A stretch of DNA of 64,000 nucleotides from CAIWHR01 sp963734575 (GCA_963734575.1 CAVTHT010000008.1:264351-328350), one strand, 5' to 3'; counted from the first letter of the stretch, positions 46,221-55,460 are shown. The notes: a model not told the origin generated them from the letters alone. Program-made: numbers and translations.

Positions 46221-47438
46221 ATGCAGGTCACGCTTTCCGACCTGATCGAGCATCTCGGCGTGCGCGCCCGGATCCCGTTCGCCGTCGTGCTGCCCGATGG
46301 CGAGCGCCATCCCAGCCGCGACGACGAGGGATCCCCGTTGTTCGAGATCGTGTTCCGCTCCGATGCGGCGCTGCTCGCGACCCTGACGCGCGGGCACATG
46401 GGGCTCCTCGAAGCGTACTTCGACGAGCTCGTGGACATCCACGGCGACCTCGGTGCCGCGCTTGCGGCCGGGATGGCCGCGGGCTTCGACGTGAAGCTCA
46501 ACGCGCTCACGCGGGTGGAAAACGAACTCCACGAGCTGCGCTTCTCCAATCGCAGCCACGAGCATGCGAAGGCCAATGCGCGCGCGCACTACGGCCTCGG
46601 CGACGCCTTCTATCGCCTGTGGCTCGACGACCCGCTGATGATGTACACGTGCGGCTACTGGCCCGCGGGAACGCAATCGCTCGAAGAGGCGCAGCGGCGC
46701 AAGATCGACCACGTCTGCCGCAAGCTGCAGCTGACGGCCGGCGAGCGCTTCGTCGACATCGGCTGCGGCTTCGGCGGTTTCATGTTCCGGGCGCTGGAGA
46801 CCACGGGTGCGCTCGGCACCGGCGTGAACACCACCACCGAGCAGGTGGAATGGCTGCGCGCGGAGATCGCGCGCCGCGGACTGTCATCTTCGCTGGCGGT
46901 ACGGGAGGCGGATTTCCGGGACGTCGATGACGCGTACGACAAGGTCGTGTCCATCGGGGTGCTGGAGCATGCCGGGCGGGACCAGCTGGCCGACGTCGTG
47001 CAGGCGCACGCGGACTTCCTGAAGCCGGGGGGCCTCGGCATGCTGCACTTCATCGGGCACGTCGGACGGTACGAGACCGAGCTCTTCATTCGCAAGCACG
47101 TGTTCCCGGGCGGATGGATTCCCAGCCTCGCGGAGGTGATCGTGGAGCTCGAACGCTGCGGACTCGAGGTGGTGGACATCGAGAACCTGCGCCGCCACTA
47201 CGCGCCCACGCTCGACGCCTGGGCGGAGCGATTCGAACGCAACTGGGAAGCGATCCATGCACTGGATCCGACGCGCTTCACGGAGCGATTTCGCCGCATC
47301 TGGCGTGTGTACCTCATCGGCTGCGCCGAGATGTTCCGTTCGCCTGCCGGCTATACGCACCTCTTCCAGGTCGTGTTCAGCAAGGGCAACGCCACGCGGA
47401 CCAGCTACCCGATGAGCCGGGCATTCCTGTATGAGTGA
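46221..47438 (+). CDS. cyclopropane-fatty-acid-synthase-like SAM-dependent lipid methyltransferase
   Basis: A 405-residue Cfa/UfaA1-type enzyme that would add a one-carbon unit from SAM to a phospholipid unsaturated chain. The ATG at 46221 follows AAAGGAGC. The N-terminal domain is followed by HYGLGDAFYRLWLDDPLMMY and YTCGYWPAGTQSLEEAQRRK, the SAM site FVDIGCGFGGFMFRALE, and the active-site region VSIGVLEHAGRD. It is followed by an overlapping FAD oxidoreductase, the pairing known from the actinobacterial 10-methyl fatty acid genes (TmsB/BfaB with TmsA/BfaA; Rv0447c and Rv0449c). That homology is inferred from domain and order, not measured. Confidence 0.87.
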   Translation: MQVTLSDLIEHLGVRARIPFAVVLPDGERHPSRDDEGSPLFEIVFRSDAALLATLTRGHMGLLEAYFDELVDIHGDLGAALAAGMAAGFDVKLNALTRVENELHELRFSNRSHEHAKANARAHYGLGDAFYRLWLDDPLMMYTCGYWPAGTQSLEEAQRRKIDHVCRKLQLTAGERFVDIGCGFGGFMFRALETTGALGTGVNTTTEQVEWLRAEIARRGLSSSLAVREADFRDVDDAYDKVVSIGVLEHAGRDQLADVVQAHADFLKPGGLGMLHFIGHVGRYETELFIRKHVFPGGWIPSLAEVIVELERCGLEVVDIENLRRHYAPTLDAWAERFERNWEAIHALDPTRFTERFRRIWRVYLIGCAEMFRSPAGYTHLFQVVFSKGNATRTSYPMSRAFLYE

Positions 47439-48798
47439 AACCCTTCCGGACGAACGTGCCCGGCACGCGGCTCGCGAAGCGGCGGCCGTCGCACTTTTGC
47501 GGTCGCAGGACGGCACCGCAGCGGCCCCGCTGGGGCTCGCCAAGCGCACGTCGAATCTCTTTCGCGATCGCACCGGGACGGGCAAGTGCCGCATCGATCT
47601 CGGCGAGCTGCACCACGTCGTCGAAGTGGATCCTTCCGCAGGCTGGGTCGACGCGGAAGGACTGACCACCTACGAGACGCTGGTCGATGTCACGCTGCAA
47701 CGTGGTGTGATGCCGGCGGTGGTCCCGCAGCTCAAGACGATCACCGTCGGCGGCGCGGTCGCCGGGGTCGGCATCGAAGCGACGTCGTTCCGCGAGGGGC
47801 TCGTCCACGACACGATGCTCGAGCTCGACGTGCTGCTGCCGGGTGGCGAGGTGGTCCGCTGCACGCCGGAAAACGAGCACCGCGATCTCTTCTTCGGCTT
47901 CCCCAATTCGTACGGCACGCTCGGCTACGCAATGCGCGTGCGGCTGCGCACGCTGCCCGTCAAGCGATTCGTGCGGGTCGAGCATCGGCGGCACGCCACG
48001 CCGCGGGCGTTCTTCGAGGACCTCGCCGCGCAGTACGCCGGCAGCGCCGATTTCGTGGATGGCGTGGTGTTCGGGCCGACGCTGCACGTGCTGAGCGTCG
48101 GGCGCTTCGTCGACGAGGCCGCGGCGATCAGTGACTATACGTACGAACACGTCTACTACCGGTCCCTCGCGGCGAGGACGGCCGATTGCCTCACCGTGCA
48201 CGATTACCTGTGGCGCTGGGATACCGACTGGTTCTGGTGCTCGAAGAATGTGGGCGCCCAGAACCCGGTCGTGCGTCGGCTGCTCGGCCGGCGCCGCCTC
48301 AACTCCCGCACCTACACGCGGCTCATGCGTCTCAACGCACGCTGGGGCATCACGCGCCGCGTCGCGCGACTGCGCGGTCTCAATCGGGAGTCCGTGATCC
48401 AGGACGTGGACATTCCGCTCGCGCGCGCGGCGGATTTCCTGGCCTTCCTGCTGGACACGGTGGGCATCGTCCCGATATGGATCTGCCCGCTGCGCGCAGC
48501 CGATCCCGCACGCCAGTTCCCGCTCTATCCGCTCCGTGCGGAAACGCCCTACGTGAACTTCGGCTTCTGGGACGTGGTCGCGACGCGCGTGAAACACGAG
48601 GCCGCGTATTTCAACCGCCTGGTCGAGCGCGAGGTGCTGCGCCTGGGCGGAATCAAGTCGCTCTATTCCGACAGCTTCTTCTCGCGCGACGAGTTCGCGA
48701 CTGCGTACGGCATGCAGGCGTACGCGCGCCTGAAGGCCCGGTACGATCCGCGCGGCCGGCTCCTGGGGCTGTACGAGAAGTGCGTGCTGCGCGCGTGA
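47431..48798 (+). CDS. DHCR24-like FAD-binding oxidoreductase
   Basis: A 455-residue flavoprotein of the PCMH/FAD_binding_4 fold. The flavin-binding segment is VPQLKTITVGGAVAGVGIEA with TSFREGLVHDTMLELDVLLP, like DHCR24-type sterol reductases. GFPNSYGTLGYAMRVRLRTL follows, and the C-terminal domain includes SLYSDSFFSRDEFATAYG and the end YDPRGRLLGLYEKCVLRA. It overlaps the methyltransferase by 8 bases. In the actinobacterial pair the oxidoreductase reduces a 10-methylene intermediate to a 10-methyl chain; a related proteobacterial route leads to furan fatty acids. Which product is made here is open. Confidence 0.82.
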   Translation: MSETLPDERARHAAREAAAVALLRSQDGTAAAPLGLAKRTSNLFRDRTGTGKCRIDLGELHHVVEVDPSAGWVDAEGLTTYETLVDVTLQRGVMPAVVPQLKTITVGGAVAGVGIEATSFREGLVHDTMLELDVLLPGGEVVRCTPENEHRDLFFGFPNSYGTLGYAMRVRLRTLPVKRFVRVEHRRHATPRAFFEDLAAQYAGSADFVDGVVFGPTLHVLSVGRFVDEAAAISDYTYEHVYYRSLAARTADCLTVHDYLWRWDTDWFWCSKNVGAQNPVVRRLLGRRRLNSRTYTRLMRLNARWGITRRVARLRGLNRESVIQDVDIPLARAADFLAFLLDTVGIVPIWICPLRAADPARQFPLYPLRAETPYVNFGFWDVVATRVKHEAAYFNRLVEREVLRLGGIKSLYSDSFFSRDEFATAYGMQAYARLKARYDPRGRLLGLYEKCVLRA

Positions 48799-48895
48799 CG
48801 CGCCAGGCACCGCGTCGGGACACGCAGGACCGTTGGGGCAATGACAACGCGCTCGGGACGCACGCGCAAGCGTCTCGAGCGTAATGCAGGACCGC

Positions 48896-48925
48896 GGCAG
48901 AGGACGCGACGCCGCGTCCGCTGCC
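48896..48925. terminator. hairpin between converging oxidoreductase and mscL genes
   Basis: GGCAG-A-GGACGCG (48896-48908) pairs with CGCGTCC-G-CTGCC (48913-48925), a 13-position stem with one internal mismatch and a 4-base loop. It lies just past the mscL stop on the minus strand and about 100 bases after the oxidoreductase stop. It has only a TT after it on the plus strand. Confidence 0.5.
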
Positions 48926-48933
48926 TTGCCGCG

Positions 48934-49374
48934 CTACGGTCGCTTCAGCGAATCGCGGATCTGCCGCAGCAGCAGCACATCCTCCGGCGTCGCGGGCGCC
49001 GCTGCGGCCGCAGGCGTTTCGAAGCGCCTCCGCACCGCATTGAACCGCTGGATCATGAGGAAGATGATCAGCGCGAGGATGATGAAGTTGATCAGGATGG
49101 TGATGAAGTTGCCATAAGCGAGCAGCGGCACGCCGGCCTTGGTGAGCGCTTCGTACGTCATCGGCCCGGAATAGCCCGCTGGCGGCCGTCCCAGCATGAT
49201 GAACCACTGGCTGAAGTCGAGGCCGCCGAAGATCGCGCCGACCACCGGCATGATGATGTCCTTGACCAGCGAATCGACGATCTTCCCGAACGCGGCGCCG
49301 ATGATCACACCAACGGCAAGGTCGACGACGTTCCCCTTCAATGCGAAATCGCGGAACTCACTCGCAAACGACAT
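48934..49374 (-). CDS. mscL: large-conductance mechanosensitive channel
   Basis: MscL opens under membrane tension to release solutes on osmotic downshock. 146 residues: the amphipathic start SFASEFRDFALKGNVVDLAV, TM1 with GVIIGAAFGKIVDSLVKDII, a periplasmic loop, TM2 (YGNFITILINFIILALIIFL) and a cytoplasmic C-terminal helix (EDVLLLRQIRDSLKRP). An Ala-rich linker precedes that helix. Confidence 0.97.
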   Translation of the reverse strand: MSFASEFRDFALKGNVVDLAVGVIIGAAFGKIVDSLVKDIIMPVVGAIFGGLDFSQWFIMLGRPPAGYSGPMTYEALTKAGVPLLAYGNFITILINFIILALIIFLMIQRFNAVRRRFETPAAAAAPATPEDVLLLRQIRDSLKRP

Positions 49375-49455
49375 GCGAACCTCCGACGGTTGGTTGTTGC
49401 AGCGGTTGTGATCGATGTTGCAGCGGTTCTTCTCGCGCGGCGCTCGTGGAGCGCA

Positions 49456-50400
49456 TCAGCGCGATCCACTCTCCCCACCTTGCGACTCGCGGGTCCGGGT
49501 CTGCTCGGCCGGCCTGGCTTCGCCCCGCGGCTTTGCCTGCCCTGACTGGGGTGGCGGCGCCACTTGCTGCGGCGCGCCTTGCGGGCGCTCCTGCTTTGGC
49601 CCGCCGTGCTGCGGTGCTGCCCCGGATCGCTCCTGTCTCGGCATCTCTCCACCTTGCCGCTGCGGTGCCCCTCCGGCCTGGGGCGGCCTCGCGCCCTGTT
49701 CCGGCGCACGCGGCGGAACGGAGCGCTGCTGGTTCTGCGGATGCTGCTGCATTTGGCGATTGTCGGGACGCGTGCCTTGCGCGCCCTGCGTGGAGGGACC
49801 CGGCGCGCTCGCTCGCGGTGGCTGATAGTGCTGCCTGACGACCTCGTCGCGCGGCTGGTAGCGGTAATTGCGGTTCTGCAGCGCCTGTTGCTGCTCGGCA
49901 TGCGGATAACGATTGCCGGAATACTGCCGCTGGTACGAAGGCAGCGGAGCCGGTGCGGGCACCGCCCGCCGGTTCCATTCGTTCCACCCGCTGTGCCGGC
50001 GCCCCCAGTCGCTCCCCCAGTGTTCGTCCCAGCGCGGCGGCGCGTCCGCCCGCCAGCCGCGGAAGTACGAAGGCGGATGCCGGTAGTACCGGACCGGCAC
50101 GCGCAGCACGTACAGCGGCACCGCGTCGGGGTACACGAGTTGCCACGGCCCGTTGTACCAGCTGCTCGCGTACCAGTTGTCGTCAACGTACACCCAGTAC
50201 AGCCCGTCGTAGAAGAAGTAGTTCGCGTTCGCCTGCGGCGCGTAGTACACCGGATAACCCGGCACCGGCACGAGCTGCGGATACACGGGCAGGTTGATTC
50301 CGATGCTTACGCCCGGCATTCCAATGGAGACGCTCACCTGGGCGAGCGCGGCCGTGCTCGCGCACAGCAGCAATCCGATCGTCACGAGCAACCTGCGCAT
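49456..50400 (-). CDS. secreted Pro/Gln-rich protein with YxW-type repeats
   Basis: A 314-residue exported protein starting at 50400 (MRRLLVTIGLLLCASTAALA) after AAGGAG. The N-terminal mature part is aromatic-rich: YFFYDGLYWVYVDDNWYASS and WYNGPWQLVYPDAVPLYVLR, the YxWGxW-like pattern seen in proteobacterial surface proteins. From about residue 150 it becomes Arg/Gln/Pro/Gly-rich low complexity to the end (QGARPPQAGGAPQRQGGEMP). Function unknown. The low-complexity tail could bind polyanions or span the wall; that is inference. Confidence 0.75.
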   Translation of the reverse strand: MRRLLVTIGLLLCASTAALAQVSVSIGMPGVSIGINLPVYPQLVPVPGYPVYYAPQANANYFFYDGLYWVYVDDNWYASSWYNGPWQLVYPDAVPLYVLRVPVRYYRHPPSYFRGWRADAPPRWDEHWGSDWGRRHSGWNEWNRRAVPAPAPLPSYQRQYSGNRYPHAEQQQALQNRNYRYQPRDEVVRQHYQPPRASAPGPSTQGAQGTRPDNRQMQQHPQNQQRSVPPRAPEQGARPPQAGGAPQRQGGEMPRQERSGAAPQHGGPKQERPQGAPQQVAPPPQSGQAKPRGEARPAEQTRTRESQGGESGSR

Positions 50401-50509
50401 TCCCTCTCCTTGCGCACGCATGCGCGGCTGGTTCGACTGCCGGGCGCCATTCCGCTCGCCTGCGCGGAAGTTGCGCGTCGGCGGCCGGCTTTCCTGATGA
50501 TTTCGCGCT

Positions 50510-51016
50510 TCAGCCCTGCGGTGGTATGCGCAGCATCTGCCCCGGATAGATGAGATCGGGGCTCTTCAGCATGGGCCGGTTGGCCTCGAAGATCGCGTTG
50601 TACTTGTTGGCATCGCCATAGAACTGCTTCGAGATCTTCGACAGCGTGTCGCCCTTCACGACCGTGTAGTACTGCGCCTCCGGCGCGCTCCGGTCGACGG
50701 TCATGCGGTCGTTGACGCTCTCCACGCCGTGCACGTTGCCACAGCAAAGCACGATCTTCTCCTTCGTCGCCTGGTCGGGCGCGACGCCGTACACGGTGGC
50801 CGTGCCGGTCGCGCCGTCGAACGTGACGGTGAGCGCGGTGGCATCGAGGTTCTGCGCCTTCACGTACGCGAGGATCGCATCGGCCGCCGCATCGTTCGCC
50901 GCTTTCGCCTTGTCCTCGGACGAGGGGTCCGCCTTCGCGGCAGTCATCGCCGCTTGCGCTTCGCCCTTGCCGAACAGCTTTTCTCCTGCTTCCCTGATGA
51001 AATTCAGAAGGCCCAT
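50510..51016 (-). CDS. kbp: BON-LysM protein, Kbp/YgaU-like
   Basis: A 168-residue cytoplasmic protein with a BON domain (about 50-110; TFDGATGTATVYGVAPDQAT) and a C-terminal LysM domain (YYTVVKGDTLSKISKQFYGD, then NRPMLKSPDLIYPGQMLRIP). This is the layout of the E. coli potassium-binding protein Kbp. There is no signal peptide. A large inverted repeat lies just before its ribosome site (CGGGAG) on the minus strand. Confidence 0.9.
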   Translation of the reverse strand: MGLLNFIREAGEKLFGKGEAQAAMTAAKADPSSEDKAKAANDAAADAILAYVKAQNLDATALTVTFDGATGTATVYGVAPDQATKEKIVLCCGNVHGVESVNDRMTVDRSAPEAQYYTVVKGDTLSKISKQFYGDANKYNAIFEANRPMLKSPDLIYPGQMLRIPPQG

Positions 51017-51351
51017 TGCGACTCCCGAGTTGAGTGACGTTGCCTGCAGCGCAGCAACGTCACTCTAGAATACGCCGCGAGGCGCCCGTTGCCTATTGTC
51101 AAACTGGCCGCCATCCAGTGGTTGCGCCGCATCGCCGCGATAGCGCGCGCGCCAGCCGCAGTCGCAACGCGCGCCAGCAGTTTGCCGATGCGCACACCGT
51201 CGGCCACGCACCGCGCCGCACCGGTTGATACTTGTCAACACGATGCATTCGCGGCGGCGTAGATTCGAGGCCGTACGGGTCTTGCGGGCCTGTGGGTCGA
51301 GGTTGAATTGCCCGCGGGCCGTCGTACCAGGATCAGCAACCGGGAGCGACG
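51017..51351. other. divergent intergenic region upstream of kbp and the DUF2853 gene
   Basis: About 335 bases with no supported gene. It contains the leader hairpin of kbp and must contain promoters in both directions. TTGACA-like boxes occur on the minus strand near 51095-51105 and on both strands near 51225-51240, but none has a convincing -10 partner at 16-18 bases. Confidence 0.5.
51032..51065 (-). promoter_or_regulatory. 12-bp perfect inverted repeat in the kbp leader
   Basis: GAGTGACGTTGC (51032-51043) and GCAACGTCACTC (51054-51065) are exact inverted repeats around 10 bases. The inner end is 16 bases before the kbp start codon, directly upstream of its ribosome site. It is either a repressor operator of dyad form or an RNA stem in the mRNA leader; a terminator is unlikely as no T-run follows. 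Confidence 0.6.
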
Positions 51352-51663
51352 ATGGTCGACTATGCGGCGGACATCTCCAGATACACCACGAACGTGAACG
51401 ATCAGGCGGTCAAGGGGATCGTGAACTACTGCGGCATCGCCCTGCAGAAGCGCGACTCCAGCCTCGTCTCCGCGTCGGATCCGACGGAGCTCGCGACGAT
51501 CCGCAACGGCTTTGCGGCCAAGAAGCTGGGCCTTGCGCCGGAAGCGGCCGATGCGGGAATGAGCGCGGTGGTGGAGAAGATGAAGGACGATCGCAACAAG
51601 TCGCGGGTCACGTTCTACTATCTCCTCGCGGAAGCGACGGGGACGCTCGCGAAGTTTGGCTGA
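51352..51663 (+). CDS. DUF2853 family protein
   Basis: A 103-residue small soluble protein. The core VNDQAVKGIVNYCGIALQKR and SSLVSASDPTELATIRNGFA, then MKDDRNKSRVTFYYLLAEAT near the end, match DUF2853. No biochemical role is established. It stands alone between kbp and the DUF748 gene. Confidence 0.85.
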   Translation: MVDYAADISRYTTNVNDQAVKGIVNYCGIALQKRDSSLVSASDPTELATIRNGFAAKKLGLAPEAADAGMSAVVEKMKDDRNKSRVTFYYLLAEATGTLAKFG

Positions 51664-51781
51664 CGCGGCGGCGGCGCGCTGCGCGTTTGCCGCCTGAGCA
51701 GCAGCACCTGACGTAGCCGGTCTGCGCCAACACCGCGGCGCGCGACCGTGCGTCGCCCGACCTGAATCGAAAGAGGCAGGC

Positions 51782-54700
51782 GTGCTTGCACCGCAATTCA
51801 TTCCAGCGCAGTCGAAGACCGCGGCGCCTCCCGCGACGGCACGGCGCGGCAGCCGCTGGCTGCGGCGCACGGTTGCCGGTCTTGCGATCTTCGTCGTCGT
51901 CGTCGCGCTGGTCGGCTTCTTCGTGGTGCCGGCCGTGGTCAAGCACCAGGTCGAGCAGCGCGGCAGCGCCGAGCTCGACCGCGAGGTCCGCGTCGAAGCC
52001 GTCACGTTCAATCCGTTCACGCTCGAGGCACGCGCGCGCGGCATCACGGTCAGCGACAAGTCCGGACCGCGGCCGATGCTCGCCATCGACGAGGTGTTCG
52101 TCGATCTCAGCCTCAAGTCGCTGGTGCATTTCGCGCCAGTGGTCCGGAAGCTGCAGGTCACCCGTCCCGTCGCAAGCGTGATCCGGCTGGATGCCAGCCG
52201 CTACAACTTCTCGGACATCGTGGACCGGCAGCTCGCCAAGCCGCAGCCCCCGGAGAAGGAAGCGCCCGCGCGGTTTGCATTGTTCAACCTCGAGCTCATC
52301 GACGGCCGCATCGATTTCGACGACCGTCCCGAGAAGCTGCAGCACGCCGTCACCGCGATCGGCCTCGGCGTGCCGTTCGTCTCGAGCTTCCCGGTCGACA
52401 TCGACGTGGCGGTGCAGCCGAAGCTGGAAGCCATCGTCAATGGCGATCCGCTGCGCATCGTGGCGGAGACGAGGCCCTTCAAGGACACGCTGGAGACGAC
52501 CGCCGATCTCGATTACATGGACATCGACCTCGCGCGCTATCTTGCGTACTCGCCCGTCGATCTCCGCTTTCGCATTCCCTCCGGCAAGCTGGACACCAGG
52601 CTGCACGTGGTGTTCGCGACCCAGGGCGGCAAGCCCGCGACGCTCACGATCGGCGGCACGGCCGTGCTGCGTGACCTGGCGGTGCAGCACACCGATGGCA
52701 CGCCCGCGCTCGCGCTGAAGACGCTGGCGACCGCGATCGAGCGTGCCGAAGTCATCGCGCAGCAGGTTGCGCTGAGCTCGGTCCGCATCGACTCGCCGGC
52801 ACTGCACGTCGTACGCCGGCGCGACGGCTCGTTCGACGTGCTCGACCTCGTTCCGGCCGGGGCGTCGGCAGCGTCGGCGCAAGCCACTGCAGGCGCGGCG
52901 CCCGCGAAGCCGTGGCAGTTTCGCATCGGCGAGATCGTCCTGACGGGCGGACGCGCCGATGTCGAGGACCGCGTCGCGCAACCGGCGGTGAAGGTCGCGC
53001 TGGCCCCCGTCGAGATGACGGTGAAGGGGCTCGGCAATGCGCCGGGCACCGAGGCGGAAGTCGCGCTCACCGCGCTGGCCGACTTCGGCGCGAAGATCGA
53101 GCACCGGGGGCTCGTGTCGATCGCACCGCTCGCGGCCCACGGTCACCTCGCGATCACATCCCTGCCGCTGGCGAAGCTGGAGCCGTACTACGCACCGTAC
53201 GTCACGCTCAAGGTCGCCGAGGGCAGCCTCGACGTCGCCACCGACTACACGACGGGCAACGCCGACGCGCCGATGGCACCGAAGCTCGACAACCTGAGCC
53301 TCGCTCTGGCGCAGGTACGGGTCGTCACGCCCGGCGTGAAGGAACCGCTCTGGCGCGTGCCGCGCTTCGCGGTGAACGGAGCCTCCGTGGATCTGTCCCG
53401 CCGCCACGTCACCATTCCCGAAGCCACCGTCGCGAACGCGGTCGGATACGTCCTGCGCACCCCGGACGGCAAGACGCAGTACGACGGAATCGTGAAGGCG
53501 GGCGCTGCGCCTGTTGCCGGGGCGCGCGGGGCGGCCGCCATCGCCGAAGCGCCATGGACCATCGACGCAACCCGCGTGACCGGCGCGAACGCGACAGTCA
53601 CCTTCGACGATCGCGTTCCATCGCATCCCGTCGTGACGCGCCTCACGCGGGTCGAACTCACCGTGGATGGCGCGTCGAATGCGCCGGGCCATGATGCAAC
53701 GGTCGCGCTGCGCGGCACGCTCAATCAGCGCGGCACGTTCGACGTCAAGGGGCCGGTCAGCGGCCTCCCGCCGAAGGGCCGGCTGTCCGTGCGCACGCGT
53801 GGCATTTCGCTCACGCCCTTCCAACCATACGTCGACGACCAGGTCAACGTCACGCTCAACGCGGGATCGCTGTCGAACACCGGCACCCTGGCCTTCGACG
53901 CGACGCCGGGAAAACCGCTCGCGCTCTCCTATCAGGGCGACGTCACGGTGTCCGATGTCGCGGCGGTCACCAAGCCCGCGATGCAGGACCTCCTGCGCTG
54001 GAAGTCGGCGAAAGTCGACGGCCTGCGGTTCACGCTGCAGCCGCTCAAGGCCGACGTCGAGGCGATCGCGCTGGATGACTTCTTCGCGCGCCTCGTCCTC
54101 AATCCGGACGGCGTCTTCAACCTCCAGCAGCTGATCGGCGAGCCTCCGCCGCCTGTCACGCCGGTGCCCATGCAGACCGCCGCCAAGGCTGCGTCGCCGG
54201 CCGCGGCGAAGCGGAGCATCGAGACGACCGCTCAGGCGGCCGCCGCGGGCGCGCTGCCCGCCAACATCCGCCTCGGCAAGATCACGTTCACCAACGGCAA
54301 CGTGAATTTCAGCGACTTCTTCGTCAAGCCGAACTACACCGCCAATCTCACCGGCTTGACCGGGACCGTCACGGAGATGACGCCGGACAAGCCCGGCGAC
54401 CTCGCCATCCGCGCGAAGATCGACGACGCCGCGCCCGTGGTGATCGATGGCCGCGTGAACGCGCTGTCGAGCAACCTCTTCCTCGACATCAAGGCGAGCG
54501 CCAGGGACATCGAGCTGCCGCCCCTGTCGCCGTACTCAGCGAAGTACGCGGGCTACGGAATCCAGAAGGGGAAGCTCTCGGTGAACGTGAAGTATCTCGT
54601 CGAGAACCGTACTCTCGCCGCCGAGAACAACGTGTACCTCGACCAGCTCACCTTCGGCGAGCGCGTGGAGAGTCCCACGGCGACGAAGCTGCCGGTGCTG

Positions 54701-55447
54701 CTCGCGGTGGCGCTGCTCAAGGACCGCAATGGCGTCATCGACATCAACCTGCCGATCTCCGGCTCCCTGGACGATCCGCAGTTCTCCGTGGGCGGGCTGA
54801 TCGTACGGGTGATCGTGAACCTGATCACCAAGGCGATCACCGCACCGTTCGCCTTGATCGGCGCAGCGTTCGGCGGTGGGCCCGAGCTCTCGTACATCGA
54901 GTTCGCCGCAGGCACCGCGGTGCTCAACGACGCCGCGGTCAAGCGACTCGAAGCGCTGGCCAAGGCGCTCGACAGCCGTCCCGGTCTCAAGCTGGAGGTT
55001 TCGGGTCGGGTCGATCCCGCGCCCGATCGCGAGGCGCTGAAGACCGCCGCGGTGCAGGGCAAGGTCAAGGCACAGAAGCTGCGGGCACGGTCGCGCGAAG
55101 GCGGTGAGACCGCGTCACCCGACGCCGTGGTCGTCGACAAGGCCGAGTACGAGGACTATCTGAAGCGCGCCTATCGCGCGGAGAAGTTCGAGAAGCCGCG
55201 CAACGTGCTGGGCTTCGCGAAGGACATCCCGGCTGCGGAAATGGAAGCGCTCATGCTCGCGAACACGCAGGTCTCGGACGAAGACCTGCGCGTGCTCGCC
55301 AACCAGCGCGCGCAGGCAGCCAAATCCTTCCTGGTCGAAAAAGGCCACATCGCGGGCGAGCGGATCTTCCTCGTCACTCCCGGAACGAACGCCGACGGTG
55401 TGAAGGAAGGCAAGCCCACCCGTGTCGATTTCTCGCTCAAGAACTGA
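51782..55447 (+). CDS. giant DUF748/AsmA-like envelope protein
   Basis: A 1221-residue protein with a GTG start. One N-terminal span (VAGLAIFVVVVALVGFFVVP) anchors a very long periplasmic chain of repeated beta-rich segments (DUF748), each with patterns like VTRPVASVIRLDASRYNFSD and RVDAEG-type strands. After about residue 1025 an OmpA-like segment appears (YIEFAAGTAVLNDAAVKRLE with LEALAKALDSRPGLKLEVSG). AsmA-like and DUF748 proteins are thought to bridge the periplasm and move phospholipids to the outer membrane. The DUF4197 gene follows 13 bases later. Confidence 0.88.
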   Translation: MLAPQFIPAQSKTAAPPATARRGSRWLRRTVAGLAIFVVVVALVGFFVVPAVVKHQVEQRGSAELDREVRVEAVTFNPFTLEARARGITVSDKSGPRPMLAIDEVFVDLSLKSLVHFAPVVRKLQVTRPVASVIRLDASRYNFSDIVDRQLAKPQPPEKEAPARFALFNLELIDGRIDFDDRPEKLQHAVTAIGLGVPFVSSFPVDIDVAVQPKLEAIVNGDPLRIVAETRPFKDTLETTADLDYMDIDLARYLAYSPVDLRFRIPSGKLDTRLHVVFATQGGKPATLTIGGTAVLRDLAVQHTDGTPALALKTLATAIERAEVIAQQVALSSVRIDSPALHVVRRRDGSFDVLDLVPAGASAASAQATAGAAPAKPWQFRIGEIVLTGGRADVEDRVAQPAVKVALAPVEMTVKGLGNAPGTEAEVALTALADFGAKIEHRGLVSIAPLAAHGHLAITSLPLAKLEPYYAPYVTLKVAEGSLDVATDYTTGNADAPMAPKLDNLSLALAQVRVVTPGVKEPLWRVPRFAVNGASVDLSRRHVTIPEATVANAVGYVLRTPDGKTQYDGIVKAGAAPVAGARGAAAIAEAPWTIDATRVTGANATVTFDDRVPSHPVVTRLTRVELTVDGASNAPGHDATVALRGTLNQRGTFDVKGPVSGLPPKGRLSVRTRGISLTPFQPYVDDQVNVTLNAGSLSNTGTLAFDATPGKPLALSYQGDVTVSDVAAVTKPAMQDLLRWKSAKVDGLRFTLQPLKADVEAIALDDFFARLVLNPDGVFNLQQLIGEPPPPVTPVPMQTAAKAASPAAAKRSIETTAQAAAAGALPANIRLGKITFTNGNVNFSDFFVKPNYTANLTGLTGTVTEMTPDKPGDLAIRAKIDDAAPVVIDGRVNALSSNLFLDIKASARDIELPPLSPYSAKYAGYGIQKGKLSVNVKYLVENRTLAAENNVYLDQLTFGERVESPTATKLPVLLAVALLKDRNGVIDINLPISGSLDDPQFSVGGLIVRVIVNLITKAITAPFALIGAAFGGGPELSYIEFAAGTAVLNDAAVKRLEALAKALDSRPGLKLEVSGRVDPAPDREALKTAAVQGKVKAQKLRARSREGGETASPDAVVVDKAEYEDYLKRAYRAEKFEKPRNVLGFAKDIPAAEMEALMLANTQVSDEDLRVLANQRAQAAKSFLVEKGHIAGERIFLVTPGTNADGVKEGKPTRVDFSLKN

Positions 55448-55460
55448 ACCGGAGAACAAC

